In this document: piece after piece, positions 46,968-55,928 of the stretch
How the letters are laid out: each line of letters starts with the position of its first letter
Numbering within the stretch: the stretch's first letter is position 1
Source: Vibrio rarus
GTDB taxonomy: Bacteria; Pseudomonadota; Gammaproteobacteria; Enterobacterales; Vibrionaceae
Assembly (NCBI RefSeq): GCF_024347075.1
Contig: NZ_AP024900.1
Coordinates: 1,364,001 to 1,428,000, forward strand
Direction of reading: 5' to 3'
DNA: 64,000 nucleotides
Program-made: the position numbers and the translations under genes
Notes under the pieces: model-generated
The model's input: only the letters and a program-made list of their open reading frames with translations
Told to the model about the DNA's origin: nothing
Databases searched by the model: none

Positions 46968-47450
46968 ATGCCGTCATTTGACATTGTTTCAGAAGTCGAA
47001 TCTGTTGAACTACGTCACGCTGTTGAAAACGCCAACCGTGAACTGGCCACCCGCTTTGATTTTCGTGGCGTACAAGCCAGTTTTGAATTTAAAGACGATT
47101 CGGTCAAACTTATCGCTGAAGCCGAGTTTCAGCTAAAGCAAATGCGTGACATCTTACGAGGCAATCTGACCAAACGTAGTGTTGACGTAAACACTATGGA
47201 CTCTCAAAAAGAAGAAGCCTCAGGCAAAAACTGGTATCAAACCGTGTTGTTTAAGCAAGGTATTGATAAAGAGATGGCGAAGAAATTAGTCAAGCTGATA
47301 AAAGAAGCCAAACTCAAAGTTCAGGCGAGCATCCAAGGTGAGAAAGTCCGTATCACAGGTAAAAAACGTGATGATCTACAAGGGGCTATTACACTGATCA
47401 AAAGTGCCGATTTAGGTCAGCCATTTCAGTATGAAAACTTTAGAGACTAA
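46968..47450 (+). CDS. yajQ: YajQ family nucleotide-binding protein
   Basis: The 160-residue product starts [21 protein letters not shown] and includes [32 protein letters not shown] and [13 protein letters not shown] [15 protein letters not shown]. YajQ proteins are UPF0234 double-ferredoxin-fold proteins; members in Xanthomonas and Pseudomonas bind cyclic di-GMP. Whether this one does is unknown. AAGGAG, ending 6 bp before the ATG at 46968, picks that start over TTG 46965. It forms a two-gene operon with aroH. Confidence 0.93.
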   Translation: MPSFDIVSEVESVELRHAVENANRELATRFDFRGVQASFEFKDDSVKLIAEAEFQLKQMRDILRGNLTKRSVDVNTMDSQKEEASGKNWYQTVLFKQGIDKEMAKKLVKLIKEAKLKVQASIQGEKVRITGKKRDDLQGAITLIKSADLGQPFQYENFRD

Positions 47451-47486
47451 TTAAAATGAGCCCATCACTGAGCTGAATTTATAGCA

Positions 47487-47517
47487 AAAAGCGAGGGATA
47501 TGCCCCTCGCTTTTTTT
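47487..47517 (+). terminator. terminator of aroH-yajQ
   Basis: AAAGCGAGGG / CCCTCGCTTT with a 5-nt loop and seven T. Confidence 0.93.
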
Positions 47518-47588
47518 ATGCCAAAATGCCAAAAAACCATTCGCTCGCAACGGTCCATTGCTCTACCGCTGTACTGCCGATAGACGCA

Positions 47589-48023
47589 CTATTTTAATAG
47601 CGCTTGCGTTAACCATTGTTCAAATTGAGATTTTGGCAAAGCGCCATTAATCATGTCCACCCGTTGCCCATTTTTAAACAGCATAATTGTAGGTATGCTC
47701 CTAATTTGAAATTGGCTGGCTAGAGCTTGTTGAGCCTCGGTATCTATTTTCACAAAACGTAGTTGGCCATTGCGTTGTTGCGCTGCCTCGGAAAATACAG
47801 GAGCAAATCCTACACAAGGGTTGCACCATGGGGCCCAGAAATCCACCACGACTGGCGTATCACTTTGCAATAAAGCCGAAAAGTTATCGCTGGTGCCTTC
47901 TATAGGCATGCCATCAAATAAGGCTTGTTTGCATTTTCCACATTTTGCGGTCTCAGAAATACGGTGATTAGGTACACGATTCAGCCCCTGACAATACGGG
48001 CAGCGAGTGTTAAAAGATGACAT
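47589..48023 (-). CDS. trxC: thioredoxin 2 (TrxC) with CNPC active site
   Basis: Cytosolic zinc-containing thioredoxin that reduces protein disulfides and is linked to oxidative stress. The 144-residue product has N-terminal zinc ligands Cys8, Cys11, Cys28 and Cys31 (CPYC, CGKC). The thioredoxin fold follows with FWAPWCNPCVGFAP, IRSIPTIMLFKNG (cis-Pro) and NGALPKSQFEQWL. The active site reads Cys67-Asn68-Pro69-Cys70; nearly all TrxC have CGPC. The codons TGC AAC CCT TGT are unambiguous. GAGGGA precedes the ATG. Confidence 0.95.
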   Translation of the reverse strand: MSSFNTRCPYCQGLNRVPNHRISETAKCGKCKQALFDGMPIEGTSDNFSALLQSDTPVVVDFWAPWCNPCVGFAPVFSEAAQQRNGQLRFVKIDTEAQQALASQFQIRSIPTIMLFKNGQRVDMINGALPKSQFEQWLTQALLK

Positions 48024-48132
48024 GTTTCCCTCGTTAATGACTTGTATTTATTGTTTATTTTATTTTAAGTGCACAAGAAGGCCGAGAATCTGCCTCCTTG
48101 GTAACCTTGGCATCTAGCTTACAATAGATAGC

Positions 48133-49086
48133 CTAGCTAGATTGCCTCGCGTAACGGAGGATCTTAATCTCACCACAACCTAATGACAACTCTGCTTGTA
48201 ATGCTGGTGATAGTTCTGCGATTAACACCACCACTGCGCATTTGTTTTGCTGTTGTATGGCCAACTGGTGTTGCAGGTGCGGCACGCTTTTCCATGTATC
48301 TCGCTGTGCATCTCTACGACACCCTTCAATAAACACAGGCTCAACACCGTGCTCATAAAGAACACATTCTGCTGACTGCATGACACTTAGGGCTTTTAGA
48401 GTCAACATTTCAAAATCACGGCCTGTTTCAATCCAAGTCACTTGGTAGCTAGGATCAAACTGATTGCTTGCCACTATAGTGTTGTAACACGCTTGTAATT
48501 CAACGTTATCTTTCGCCCGCTTCACTTGCTGTGACTCAAAAAAATACTCCCAAAATAAACGTCGACGAGTCACATCGGGCAGCTTTGATTTAATGTCGTT
48601 GCGTTTAGATGCCGCAAAATCTGCAAGCAAACCTAAGTTTTGTGGCAAAACCGCTTCAAAAGTGCGCCTCAAATTGCGGATCAATACAGGTGAACCTCCT
48701 CCACTGGAAAAGGCCACTTGAATACGGCCGCGGCTGATCATCGAAGGAGTAATGAAATCACAATACTCAGTATCGTCCACCACATTAACCATAATCCCCG
48801 CTAATTTTGCATCTTTATGCACTCGATGATTCAATTCTGGATTATCTGTAGTCGCCCAGATCTGAATAAACTCATCAATTAAATGACTCTGATAAAAGCC
48901 TTTTATCCAACTGATTTGTTGCGTGTTATACAGCCCTACAAGAAATGGATCTAAAGTGGGTGACACTACCGAGACATGGGCACCTGCGTTAATGAGGCTT
49001 TCCACTTTTCTACTGGCAACATCGCCCCCTCCTACCACCAATACTGGCTTGTGATGAAGATCATAAAATAGAGGAAAATATCGCAT
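48133..49086 (-). CDS. siroheme synthase-like protein: precorrin-2 dehydrogenase/ferrochelatase plus remnant methyltransferase tail
   Basis: The product has 317 residues. The N-terminal part (about 1-150) is the CysG-B/Met8 domain: VLVVGGGDVASRKVESLINAGA (here VLVVGGGDVASRKVESL) binds NAD, VNVVDDTEYCDF has the catalytic Asp, and GRIQVAFSSGGGSPVL has the family Ser. It would oxidise precorrin-2 and insert iron to make siroheme. The C-terminal part aligns with the CysG methyltransferase start (FEMLTLKALSVMQSAECVLYE, CRRDAQRD). The SAM loop GAGPGD is replaced by IETGRDF, and only about 100 of 260 residues remain. It should therefore need a separate SUMT. AAGGAA precedes the ATG. Confidence 0.85.
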   Translation of the reverse strand: MRYFPLFYDLHHKPVLVVGGGDVASRKVESLINAGAHVSVVSPTLDPFLVGLYNTQQISWIKGFYQSHLIDEFIQIWATTDNPELNHRVHKDAKLAGIMVNVVDDTEYCDFITPSMISRGRIQVAFSSGGGSPVLIRNLRRTFEAVLPQNLGLLADFAASKRNDIKSKLPDVTRRRLFWEYFFESQQVKRAKDNVELQACYNTIVASNQFDPSYQVTWIETGRDFEMLTLKALSVMQSAECVLYEHGVEPVFIEGCRRDAQRDTWKSVPHLQHQLAIQQQNKCAVVVLIAELSPALQAELSLGCGEIKILRYARQSS

Positions 49087-49527
49087 ACTGTTCCTTGTTT
49101 GTTAACGTAAAGATTCTCTCAGGGCTCACTATTTTGGTGCGTACATTTTGCATAAATAAATGACAATCAAACTAATCCTCTGTAATAATGAAAAAATTAG
49201 AACTTTAAACCAACGCCTTTAACGCTATCGAGATAAAAAACCAGTTTGATTGATGTTTTTAAGGGATTTATCCGATTCCCCAAAACCGCCCACTTTCGCA
49301 CTATTTACAAATAGATAACATTTAGCCATCCTAGAGTGGTTAGGCAGAGTAAATCACAATTTGTAATTAATTGAGATACTTAGCAACCTCTACTACTTTG
49401 TATATGGGTGTTAGAAATATGCCCCAAATTGGTGATTCGTTCAATTGAATTCACTTTTGCAACAAAAACAAGGTAGCACTTGATAATGCCTCATCAATCA
49501 TGGACTTTACAGAAAGGATACAAATAG
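49087..49527. other. divergent promoter region of cysG-like gene and aapJ
   Basis: About 440 bp without a gene, AT-rich, between divergent genes. It must hold both promoters and probably the nitrogen- or amino-acid-responsive control of the aap operon. No sigma-54 -24/-12 element with correct spacing and no clear operator was seen. Confidence 0.45.
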
Positions 49528-50556
49528 ATGGCGAATAAACTCACAATTCTAGCTTCAGTTGTCGCGGCTTCGACAGCGGTTATGGCCACTTCGGCGTCAG
49601 CTGCAGATAGTACGCTAGACAAAGTTTTAGCGGCAGGCTCTCTCACGTGTGGCGTGAGTACAGGCCTACCCGGCTTCTCTAACCCTAACTCCAAAGGCGA
49701 ATGGGAAGGTATTGACGTAGAATACTGTCAAGCTCTCGCCGCTGCGGTATTGGGTGATAAATCCAAAGTTAAATATGTTCCTCTTACAGCAAAAGAGCGA
49801 TTTACTGCATTGCAATCGGGTGAAATTGATGTTCTATCGCGAAACACGACTTGGACACAACACCGTGATACCGCTCTTGGTCTTAACTTTGTTGGCGTGA
49901 ACTATTACGACGGCCAAGGTTTCATGGTGAAGAAAGAATTAGGCGTGGCAAGTGCTAAAGAGCTTGATGGTGCGGCTGTGTGTGTTCAGTCTGGTACGAC
50001 GACCGAGCTTAACCTTGCTGACTACTTCCGCGCCAGTGGCATGGAGTACAAACCTGTGGTCTTTGATACAGCAGCACAAACATCAGCAGGATTTGACGCT
50101 GGACGATGCGACGTTCTAACCACAGACCAATCTGGCTTATACGCACTGCGTTTAAACCTGAAAGATCCTACCAAAGCTATCGTTCTACCAGAAATCATCT
50201 CTAAAGAGCCTCTAGGCCCTGTCGTTCGTCAAGGTGATGATAAATGGTTTAATGTGGCAAAATGGACACTCAATGCCATGATTAATGCCGAAGAGTACGG
50301 TATTACATCGAAAAATGCGGATGCGATGCTGAAGTCTTCGGATCCAAATGTAAAACGTATTTTAGGTGTTGACGGTCCAAAAGGCACTGCTCTAGGTCTT
50401 AAGGACGATTGGGGTTACCAAGTCATTAAGCAAGTGGGTAACTATGGTGAAAGCTTTGAGCGTACTGTAGGTACTGGCTCTCCTCTACAAATTAACCGTG
50501 GTGTTAATGCACTATGGAATGCGGGTGGCTTTATGTACGCGCCACCAATGCGCTAA
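49528..50556 (+). CDS. aapJ: general L-amino-acid ABC transporter, substrate-binding protein AapJ
   Basis: Periplasmic binding protein of 342 residues that catches amino acids for import. The signal peptide is LTILASVVAASTAVMATSASA. The mature part begins DSTLDKVLAAGSLTCGVSTG and contains PGFSNPNSKGEWEGIDVEYC, DVLSRNTTWTQHRD and DVLTTDQSGLYALR, matching the AapJ/BztA family rather than the shorter polar amino-acid proteins. AGAAAGGAT precedes the ATG. First gene of aapJQMP. A terminator hairpin follows it, so it is probably made in excess over the membrane parts. Confidence 0.94.
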   Translation: MANKLTILASVVAASTAVMATSASAADSTLDKVLAAGSLTCGVSTGLPGFSNPNSKGEWEGIDVEYCQALAAAVLGDKSKVKYVPLTAKERFTALQSGEIDVLSRNTTWTQHRDTALGLNFVGVNYYDGQGFMVKKELGVASAKELDGAAVCVQSGTTTELNLADYFRASGMEYKPVVFDTAAQTSAGFDAGRCDVLTTDQSGLYALRLNLKDPTKAIVLPEIISKEPLGPVVRQGDDKWFNVAKWTLNAMINAEEYGITSKNADAMLKSSDPNVKRILGVDGPKGTALGLKDDWGYQVIKQVGNYGESFERTVGTGSPLQINRGVNALWNAGGFMYAPPMR

Positions 50557-50580
50557 GCCAATCCTGTTGTAGTAACCTAA

Positions 50581-50602
50581 GGGCGGCTTCGCCGCCTTTT
50601 TG
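50581..50602 (+). terminator. intra-operon terminator between aapJ and aapQ
   Basis: GGGCGGC-TTC-GCCGCC followed by TTTTT, 24 bp after the aapJ stop and 31 bp before aapQ. Typical of partial termination that favours the binding protein. Confidence 0.85.
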
Positions 50603-50632
50603 TTTAAATGGATTTGATAAAAGGTTAGCAGT

Positions 50633-51835
50633 ATGACGCCACCAAAAATAACGCCGAGCAATGACGCTTCGGCGGCAAAGAGTTCCAACCTTCTTTATAA
50701 CCCCACATTCAGAGCAGTAGCGTTTCAAATTATCGCGGTACTTGCTCTTGTTTGGTTTTTTTACACCATAGTCAACAATGCGTTAAGTAACCTCGATGCA
50801 CGTGGTATTGCCACAGGTTTTGATTTTCTATCAAAAGAAGCGGGATTTGGCATTGGCCTTCACCTTATCGAGTACGATGAAACCTTCAGTTATGGACGCA
50901 CCTTTTTTGTAGGACTGATTAATACCGCCTTAGTGTCTATGCTAGGTATCTTTTTTGCGACGGTACTTGGTTTTATTATGGGTATTGCAAGGCTGTCTAG
51001 TAACTGGTTGGTCAGTCGCTTAGCTGCGGTGTATATTGAGATATTCCGTAACATCCCTCTCTTATTACAGATTTTCTTTTGGTATTTTGCCGTACTGCAA
51101 GCCCTGCCATCCCCACGACAAAGTTTGAGTCTTGGTGAAGCGGTGTTTTTGAATGTACGCGGACTGTTCTTCCCCGCTCCCGTATTTAATGACGGCAGTG
51201 GTCTAGTGCTCGCAGCCTTAGTCATCGCTCTTGTTGCCTCAATTTTTATTGCCATTTGGGCTAAAAACAAACAAAAACTCACCGGTCGACAGACGCCAGT
51301 GGGACGCATCTCTATGGCATTAATTTTAGTGCTCACTTTAGCTGCTTACTTTATTGCGGGTATGCCAATTAGCGCTGAATTCCCAGAATTAAAAGGCTTT
51401 AACTTTAAAGGGGGCATCAGCATCATACCTGAGCTTGCCGCCCTCACCCTTGCACTGAGTATTTACACAGCGGCCTTCATTGCAGAAATTGTCCGCTCTG
51501 GCATCAATGCGGTGAGTCATGGTCAAACCGAGGCGGCCATGTCCCTTGGTTTGCCACGCAGTCGTACACTGCGCCTAGTGGTTATCCCACAAGCACTACG
51601 GATTATTATCCCCCCCCTTACCAGCCAATATTTAAACCTAACCAAAAACTCATCCCTGGCGATGGCTATTGGTTACCCTGATCTCGTTTCAGTATTTGCC
51701 GGTACAACCTTAAACCAAACAGGACAAGCCATTGAGATTATTGCCATGACCATGGGAGTCTACTTAACCCTGAGTCTACTCACTTCGTTGATCATGAATA
51801 TCTATAACAAGAAAGTGGCTTTGGTGGAGAGATAA
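50633..51835 (+). CDS. aapQ: amino-acid ABC transporter permease AapQ
   Basis: Inner-membrane permease of 400 residues. It has several hydrophobic segments (FQIIAVLALVWFFYTIV, LINTALVSMLGIFFATVLGF and others). The ABC-facing EAA motif is SHGQTEAAMSLGLPRSRTLRLV followed by PQALRIIIPP; also EIFRNIPLLLQIFFWYF. The long first periplasmic part is typical of AapQ. It pairs with AapM (next gene, 1 bp apart) to form the channel, and AapP powers it. Confidence 0.94.
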   Translation: MTPPKITPSNDASAAKSSNLLYNPTFRAVAFQIIAVLALVWFFYTIVNNALSNLDARGIATGFDFLSKEAGFGIGLHLIEYDETFSYGRTFFVGLINTALVSMLGIFFATVLGFIMGIARLSSNWLVSRLAAVYIEIFRNIPLLLQIFFWYFAVLQALPSPRQSLSLGEAVFLNVRGLFFPAPVFNDGSGLVLAALVIALVASIFIAIWAKNKQKLTGRQTPVGRISMALILVLTLAAYFIAGMPISAEFPELKGFNFKGGISIIPELAALTLALSIYTAAFIAEIVRSGINAVSHGQTEAAMSLGLPRSRTLRLVVIPQALRIIIPPLTSQYLNLTKNSSLAMAIGYPDLVSVFAGTTLNQTGQAIEIIAMTMGVYLTLSLLTSLIMNIYNKKVALVER

Positions 51836-51836
51836 T

Positions 51837-52934
51837 ATGAGCATACATCAGTTTCAACCGGATCTGCCGCCCCCATCAAACTCTGTAGGTGTTGTCGGTT
51901 GGATGAGAAAAAACCTTTTTAGTACCCCTTTAAATAGCATCGTTACCCTAATTTTAGGCTATCTTGCATTTGTACTTATCAGCCATATTTTTAGCTGGGC
52001 ATTTATCAATGCCGACTGGATAGGCACAACCCGAGATGACTGCAGCAGTGCTGGGGCGTGTTGGGTGTTTATCAGTGTGCGCTGGGAGCAGTTCATGTAT
52101 GGCTTTTACCCAGAAGCCGAACTGTGGCGACCTCGCCTATTTTATGCCACCTTAGCGCTGTTTATTGCGGCATTAATGTATGAAAAAACCCCTAAACGCA
52201 CTTGGATTTGGCTGTTTTTTGTCAATATTTATCCATTTCTCATCGCCGCTTTACTTTACGGTGGAGTGTTTGGCCTAGAAGTGGTTGATACCCACAAATG
52301 GGGCGGATTATTAGTCACTCTTATTATCGCTTTAGTGGGCATTGTGGTTTCTTTACCTATTGGCGTTGCTCTGGCCTTAGGCCGTCGCTCTGAGATGCCC
52401 ATCATTCGCAGTATGTGTACTGTGTATATTGAAGTTTGGCGTGGTGTACCACTTATTACCGTGCTATTTATGGCATCGGTCATGTTACCGCTGTTTCTTT
52501 CTGAAGGAATGGACACTGACAAACTGATTCGTGCACTGGTAGGTGTGGTACTATTTAGCGCCGCATACATGGCAGAAGTTGTGCGCGGTGGCCTGCAAGC
52601 GATCCCTAAGGGACAATATGAGGCGGCGGATGCGTTAGGGCTCACATATTGGAAGAAAATGCGTTTAATCATTCTTCCACAAGCCCTTAAAATTACCATC
52701 CCTTCAATTGTAAACACCTTTATTGGTTTATTTAAAGACACCAGTCTTGTACTCATCATTGGTATGTTCGATGTATTGGGTATTGGACAATCGGCTAACA
52801 CCGACCCAGAATGGCTTGGCTTTGCCATTGAAAGTTATGTATTTGTCGCGTTAGTGTTTTGGGTGTTTTGTTTTGGTATGTCGAGATACTCGATATGGTT
52901 AGAAAACAAACTAAACACCGGCCACAAACGATAA
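51837..52934 (+). CDS. aapM: amino-acid ABC transporter permease AapM
   Basis: Inner-membrane permease of 365 residues, second half of the channel with AapQ. Membrane segments include [17 protein letters not shown] and [21 protein letters not shown]. The EAA loop is [20 protein letters not shown] with [20 protein letters not shown]. It also has [16 protein letters not shown], as in the family. Its ribosome site GGAG lies in the aapQ end (one-base gap), showing tight coupling. Confidence 0.94.
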   Translation: MSIHQFQPDLPPPSNSVGVVGWMRKNLFSTPLNSIVTLILGYLAFVLISHIFSWAFINADWIGTTRDDCSSAGACWVFISVRWEQFMYGFYPEAELWRPRLFYATLALFIAALMYEKTPKRTWIWLFFVNIYPFLIAALLYGGVFGLEVVDTHKWGGLLVTLIIALVGIVVSLPIGVALALGRRSEMPIIRSMCTVYIEVWRGVPLITVLFMASVMLPLFLSEGMDTDKLIRALVGVVLFSAAYMAEVVRGGLQAIPKGQYEAADALGLTYWKKMRLIILPQALKITIPSIVNTFIGLFKDTSLVLIIGMFDVLGIGQSANTDPEWLGFAIESYVFVALVFWVFCFGMSRYSIWLENKLNTGHKR

Positions 52935-52950
52935 TTATCAAGGACGTATT

Positions 52951-53700
52951 ATGACGCAACATCAAGATTACATGATCCAGTTGGAAGACATGAATAAGTG
53001 GTACGGTGAGTTTCACGTACTTAAAAACATCAACCTAAGTGTTAAAAAAGGCGAGAAAATCGTTATCTGTGGCCCTTCAGGCTCCGGTAAATCGACCATG
53101 ATTCGCTGCATTAACCGCTTAGAAGAGCATCAAAGGGGGCATATTTTTGTTTCTGGAACGGAGCTAACCGAAGATCTGAAAAACATTGAAGCGGTACGCA
53201 GAGAAGTCGGCATGTGTTTTCAGCACTTTAATTTGTTCCCGCACCTCACCGTTTTAGAAAATTGCACCCTAGCCCCTATCTGGGTGAAAAAAATGCCTAA
53301 GGGGGAAGCAGAAGCTGTAGCGATGAAGTATCTAGAGCGGGTAAAAATCCCAGATCAAGCGGACAAATACCCAGGTCAGTTATCTGGCGGGCAGCAACAA
53401 CGTGTGGCCATTGCTCGCTCTTTATGCATGAACCCGCAAGTAATGCTTTTTGACGAACCGACCTCAGCGTTGGATCCTGAGATGGTGCGTGAAGTTTTAG
53501 ATGTTATGGTGGAACTGGCAGACGAAGGCATGACCATGCTGTGCGTGACGCACGAAATGGGGTTTGCCAAAGAGGTCGCCGATCGCGTTATCTTCATGGA
53601 TGCCGGTGAGATTATTGAAGAAAACAATCCTGTTGATTTCTTTGAAAACCCACAGTCTGACCGAACCCAAAACTTTTTATCACAAATATTGCACCATTAA
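52951..53700 (+). CDS. aapP: amino-acid ABC transporter ATPase AapP
   Basis: Cytosolic ATPase subunit of 249 residues. Walker A is [18 protein letters not shown], the Q loop lies in [15 protein letters not shown], the signature is [15 protein letters not shown], Walker B is [15 protein letters not shown], and the switch His is in [20 protein letters not shown] precedes the ATG at 52951. Last gene of the aapJQMP operon. Confidence 0.96.
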   Translation: MTQHQDYMIQLEDMNKWYGEFHVLKNINLSVKKGEKIVICGPSGSGKSTMIRCINRLEEHQRGHIFVSGTELTEDLKNIEAVRREVGMCFQHFNLFPHLTVLENCTLAPIWVKKMPKGEAEAVAMKYLERVKIPDQADKYPGQLSGGQQQRVAIARSLCMNPQVMLFDEPTSALDPEMVREVLDVMVELADEGMTMLCVTHEMGFAKEVADRVIFMDAGEIIEENNPVDFFENPQSDRTQNFLSQILHH

Positions 53701-53720
53701 TGTCCATCGTGGAATATTTC

Positions 53721-53748
53721 AAGGGTGGCAGATAGGGCCACCCTTTTT
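53721..53748 (+). terminator. terminator of aapJQMP
   Basis: AAGGGTGGC / GCCACCCTT stem (53721-53744) with a short loop, followed by more T. Confidence 0.9.
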
Positions 53749-53910
53749 CACGTAAAAGTCACTAGCTGTTACTGGTTGTTACACTTTCCAGTTCACACCG
53801 TAGTACTATTTGCTTAATATCAATGTGGCTTAGGCGAACGCTATACTTGAAAAATGGAACTTTTCGCCATATATCTATACTAATTAATTAAAAGGTCTTT
53901 GAGGAACATT

Positions 53911-54573
53911 ATGAACAGTCCAATGGTATCACGCACTCGCTCACAAGATAGTGTGTTACAAACCAATAAGGTTCTGCGTAACACCTACTTCTTATTATCA
54001 CTAACATTGCTTTGGTCTGCCGTGGTTGCCGGCATCTCTATGGCGATGAACCTGCCCCGTCCTGGGCTTATTCTTATGCTTGTTGGCTTTTACGGACTGC
54101 TCTTCTTAACCGAAAAGAACCGTAACAACAGCATGGGCTTAGTATTTACCTTCCTATTTACTGGATTCCTTGGTTACACCACCGGCCCTATCCTAAATAT
54201 GTATATTGGTGCTGGCATGGGTGACACTATAGTGACAGCCCTTGGCGGTACGGCGCTGGCGTTTATGGGAGCATCGGCTTATGCCTTGACCACTAAACGT
54301 GATCTTTCTTTCCTTGGCGGCGTACTAATGGCTGGCTTTGTGGTTCTGCTGATTGGAATGGTAGCCAACATATTCCTACAAATGCCAATCATCCACTTGG
54401 CTATGAGTGGTATGTTTGTGTTGTTCTCCACAGGTGCCATCTTGTTGACAACACAACAAATTATCCGTGGTGGTGAAACAAACTACATCTCGGCAACCAT
54501 TACTCTATACGTGTCAATTTATAACCTATTCATTAGCCTATTAAGCATTCTAGGTATCATGAATAACGATTAA
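53911..54573 (+). CDS. yccA: YccA, Bax-inhibitor-1 family membrane protein
   Basis: Inner-membrane protein of 220 residues with about seven membrane segments (for example NTYFLLSLTLLWSAVVAGIS, GLILMLVGFYGLLFL, MAGFVVLLIGMVANIFL). In Escherichia coli YccA is a substrate and modulator of the FtsH protease. The N-terminus is about 30 cytosolic residues (MNSPMVSRTRSQDSVLQTNK). GAGGAA precedes the ATG at 53911, which is chosen over the in-frame TTG 53899. It sits next to tusE, acylphosphatase and rlmI, as in Escherichia coli. Confidence 0.94.
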   Translation: MNSPMVSRTRSQDSVLQTNKVLRNTYFLLSLTLLWSAVVAGISMAMNLPRPGLILMLVGFYGLLFLTEKNRNNSMGLVFTFLFTGFLGYTTGPILNMYIGAGMGDTIVTALGGTALAFMGASAYALTTKRDLSFLGGVLMAGFVVLLIGMVANIFLQMPIIHLAMSGMFVLFSTGAILLTTQQIIRGGETNYISATITLYVSIYNLFISLLSILGIMNND

Positions 54574-54597
54574 TTTTCATTAATCTGCTGTTTGTTA

Positions 54598-54627
54598 AGC
54601 CCGCACTGGTTGCGGGCTTTTTGTTTT
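54598..54627 (+). terminator. terminator of yccA
   Basis: AGCCCGCA / TGCGGGCT with a 5-nt loop, then TTTTTG and more T. Confidence 0.92.
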
Positions 54628-54669
54628 TTAATGATAATTAAATCAATGTATCGAAAACAGGAACTCCCT

Positions 54670-54999
54670 ATGTTTACATTTAATGGAAAAAACATAGAAA
54701 CAGACGCCCAAGGCTACTTACTGAACCATCAGGATTGGGAAGAAGGTATGATCCCCCTGCTAGCAAAAGCCGAAGGGATTGAACTCACAGAGGCGCACCT
54801 TGAAGTGATTCACTTTGTGCGTCACTTTTATTTGGAATTTAATACTTCTCCCGCAGTGCGCATGCTGGTTAAAGCCATAGAAAAAGCCCACGGACCGGAA
54901 AAAGGCAACAGTAAGTATCTCTTTAAGCTATTTAAACAAGGACCGGCTAAGCAAGCCACAAAACTTGCGGGCTTACCCAAACCTGCTAAGTGCTTATAA
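54670..54999 (+). CDS. tusE: sulfur-relay protein TusE (DsrC family)
   Basis: Takes sulfur from TusBCD and passes it to MnmA for 2-thiouridine in tRNA wobble positions. The 109-residue product starts [19 protein letters not shown], has [19 protein letters not shown] and [19 protein letters not shown], and ends GLPKPAKCL with the reactive penultimate Cys. The frame is open from 54592, but AGGA before the ATG at 54670 and the family length set the start. It is convergent with the acylphosphatase gene, 21 bp away. Confidence 0.95.
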   Translation: MFTFNGKNIETDAQGYLLNHQDWEEGMIPLLAKAEGIELTEAHLEVIHFVRHFYLEFNTSPAVRMLVKAIEKAHGPEKGNSKYLFKLFKQGPAKQATKLAGLPKPAKCL

Positions 55000-55020
55000 A
55001 AATGCCGAGTCATTAACAAG

Positions 55021-55293
55021 CTATAAAATTTTAAAATCAGAGTAGTGTCTAAATGCCGTCTCAATTTTCACCACATCGGCAACGGTGGACGTTTTAGGCC
55101 CTACTTTCAGCCACTCATCCAGCGCTTCGATAGCTTGCCTTTCCCCACACGCCATTACCTCTACTCGACCGTCATTAAGATTTTTTGCATACCCCGTCAA
55201 ACCAAACTTTAACCCTTGATGAGCTGTATGATAGCGGAACCCCACCATTTGAACTCGCCCACTGACGACAAATTTTTGACAAACTGAAGACAT
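55021..55293 (-). CDS. acyP: acylphosphatase
   Basis: Small cytosolic enzyme (90 residues) that hydrolyses acyl phosphates. It has KFVVSGRVQMVGFRYHTAHQ with the catalytic Arg in GFRY, then GLTGYAKNLNDGRVEVMACG with the catalytic Asn in KNLNDG. Both active-site residues are present. The order yccA-tusE-yccX-rlmI is the Escherichia coli one, here with an extra ZrgA-like gene inserted. Confidence 0.95.
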   Translation of the reverse strand: MSSVCQKFVVSGRVQMVGFRYHTAHQGLKFGLTGYAKNLNDGRVEVMACGERQAIEALDEWLKVGPKTSTVADVVKIETAFRHYSDFKIL

Positions 55294-55355
55294 AGCGTCT
55301 GCTCCTATAGAATGAATTTATTGATGCATAAGTGACATACATCTCATCAAGTCGC

Positions 55356-55928
55356 TTACGTTAAATGAATCACGGCATGCTGGGCATCAAGAGACAGGGC
55401 CGACTGAGCTTGACTGGTAATGTAGTTGACAGTGATGATTTTAGTATTGGAAAAGTAGTCAAACCAATGAACCGCTATGTGTTGTAGTTTTTGCGGCGCT
55501 TGACAAGTAAAGTGATATTGAATGTCAAAGTTATTGTGGGTGCTATGATCGGCAAATGGATTATGGATGGCACTTTTGGGTTGCGTTGTATTTTCCGTAG
55601 GTGGCAAGTTTTTAAAGGTTTGCACCTTCTGGGTTAATAGTTTGCATTGTGCTTGCGACTCCATTGAGACAATGGCATTCGCCTGCTTCAATATTCCCAT
55701 GGCATTGGCCATAGTCTTAGCGTCAGTCTCTGTTGTTACATCGTGCTCAAACCCCACTACATCCATTCCAGGGGCGACAATATCGATTAATACATCGTTA
55801 TCGTCTTGGGCAACATCAAATAACACATAACCATGTACATGTGCCCCATGCTGTCGAAAGCCTTCGCCAAAGCACAGCGTTGAAATCATTAAGCTAATAA
55901 TCAAACAAATGATGCGTTTTTTGAACAT
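55356..55928 (-). CDS. ZrgA-like (DUF2796) periplasmic metal-binding protein
   Basis: The 190-residue exported product has a signal peptide (IICLIISLMISTLCFGEG), an early His-rich start (RQHGAHVHGYVLFDVAQDD) and the DUF2796 core LIDIVAPGMDVVGFEHDV. A central His/Asp stretch is NPFADHSTHNNFD, and CQAPQKLQHIAVHWFDYF follows. DUF2796 includes ZrgA, a zinc-uptake protein of Vibrio cholerae, so zinc binding is a fair inference. The zrgBCDE partners are not adjacent. The start at 55928 is chosen for the signal peptide; 55967 is open too. No Zur box was clearly seen. Confidence 0.82.
   Translation of the reverse strand: MFKKRIICLIISLMISTLCFGEGFRQHGAHVHGYVLFDVAQDDNDVLIDIVAPGMDVVGFEHDVTTETDAKTMANAMGILKQANAIVSMESQAQCKLLTQKVQTFKNLPPTENTTQPKSAIHNPFADHSTHNNFDIQYHFTCQAPQKLQHIAVHWFDYFSNTKIITVNYITSQAQSALSLDAQHAVIHLT

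Noticed and set aside
49441..49500. Sigma-54 promoter for aapJ
   Set aside because: GG-N10-GC spacing is not met by the nearest candidate sequences (AGCAC...ATGC; TTGGTGC...TTGC).
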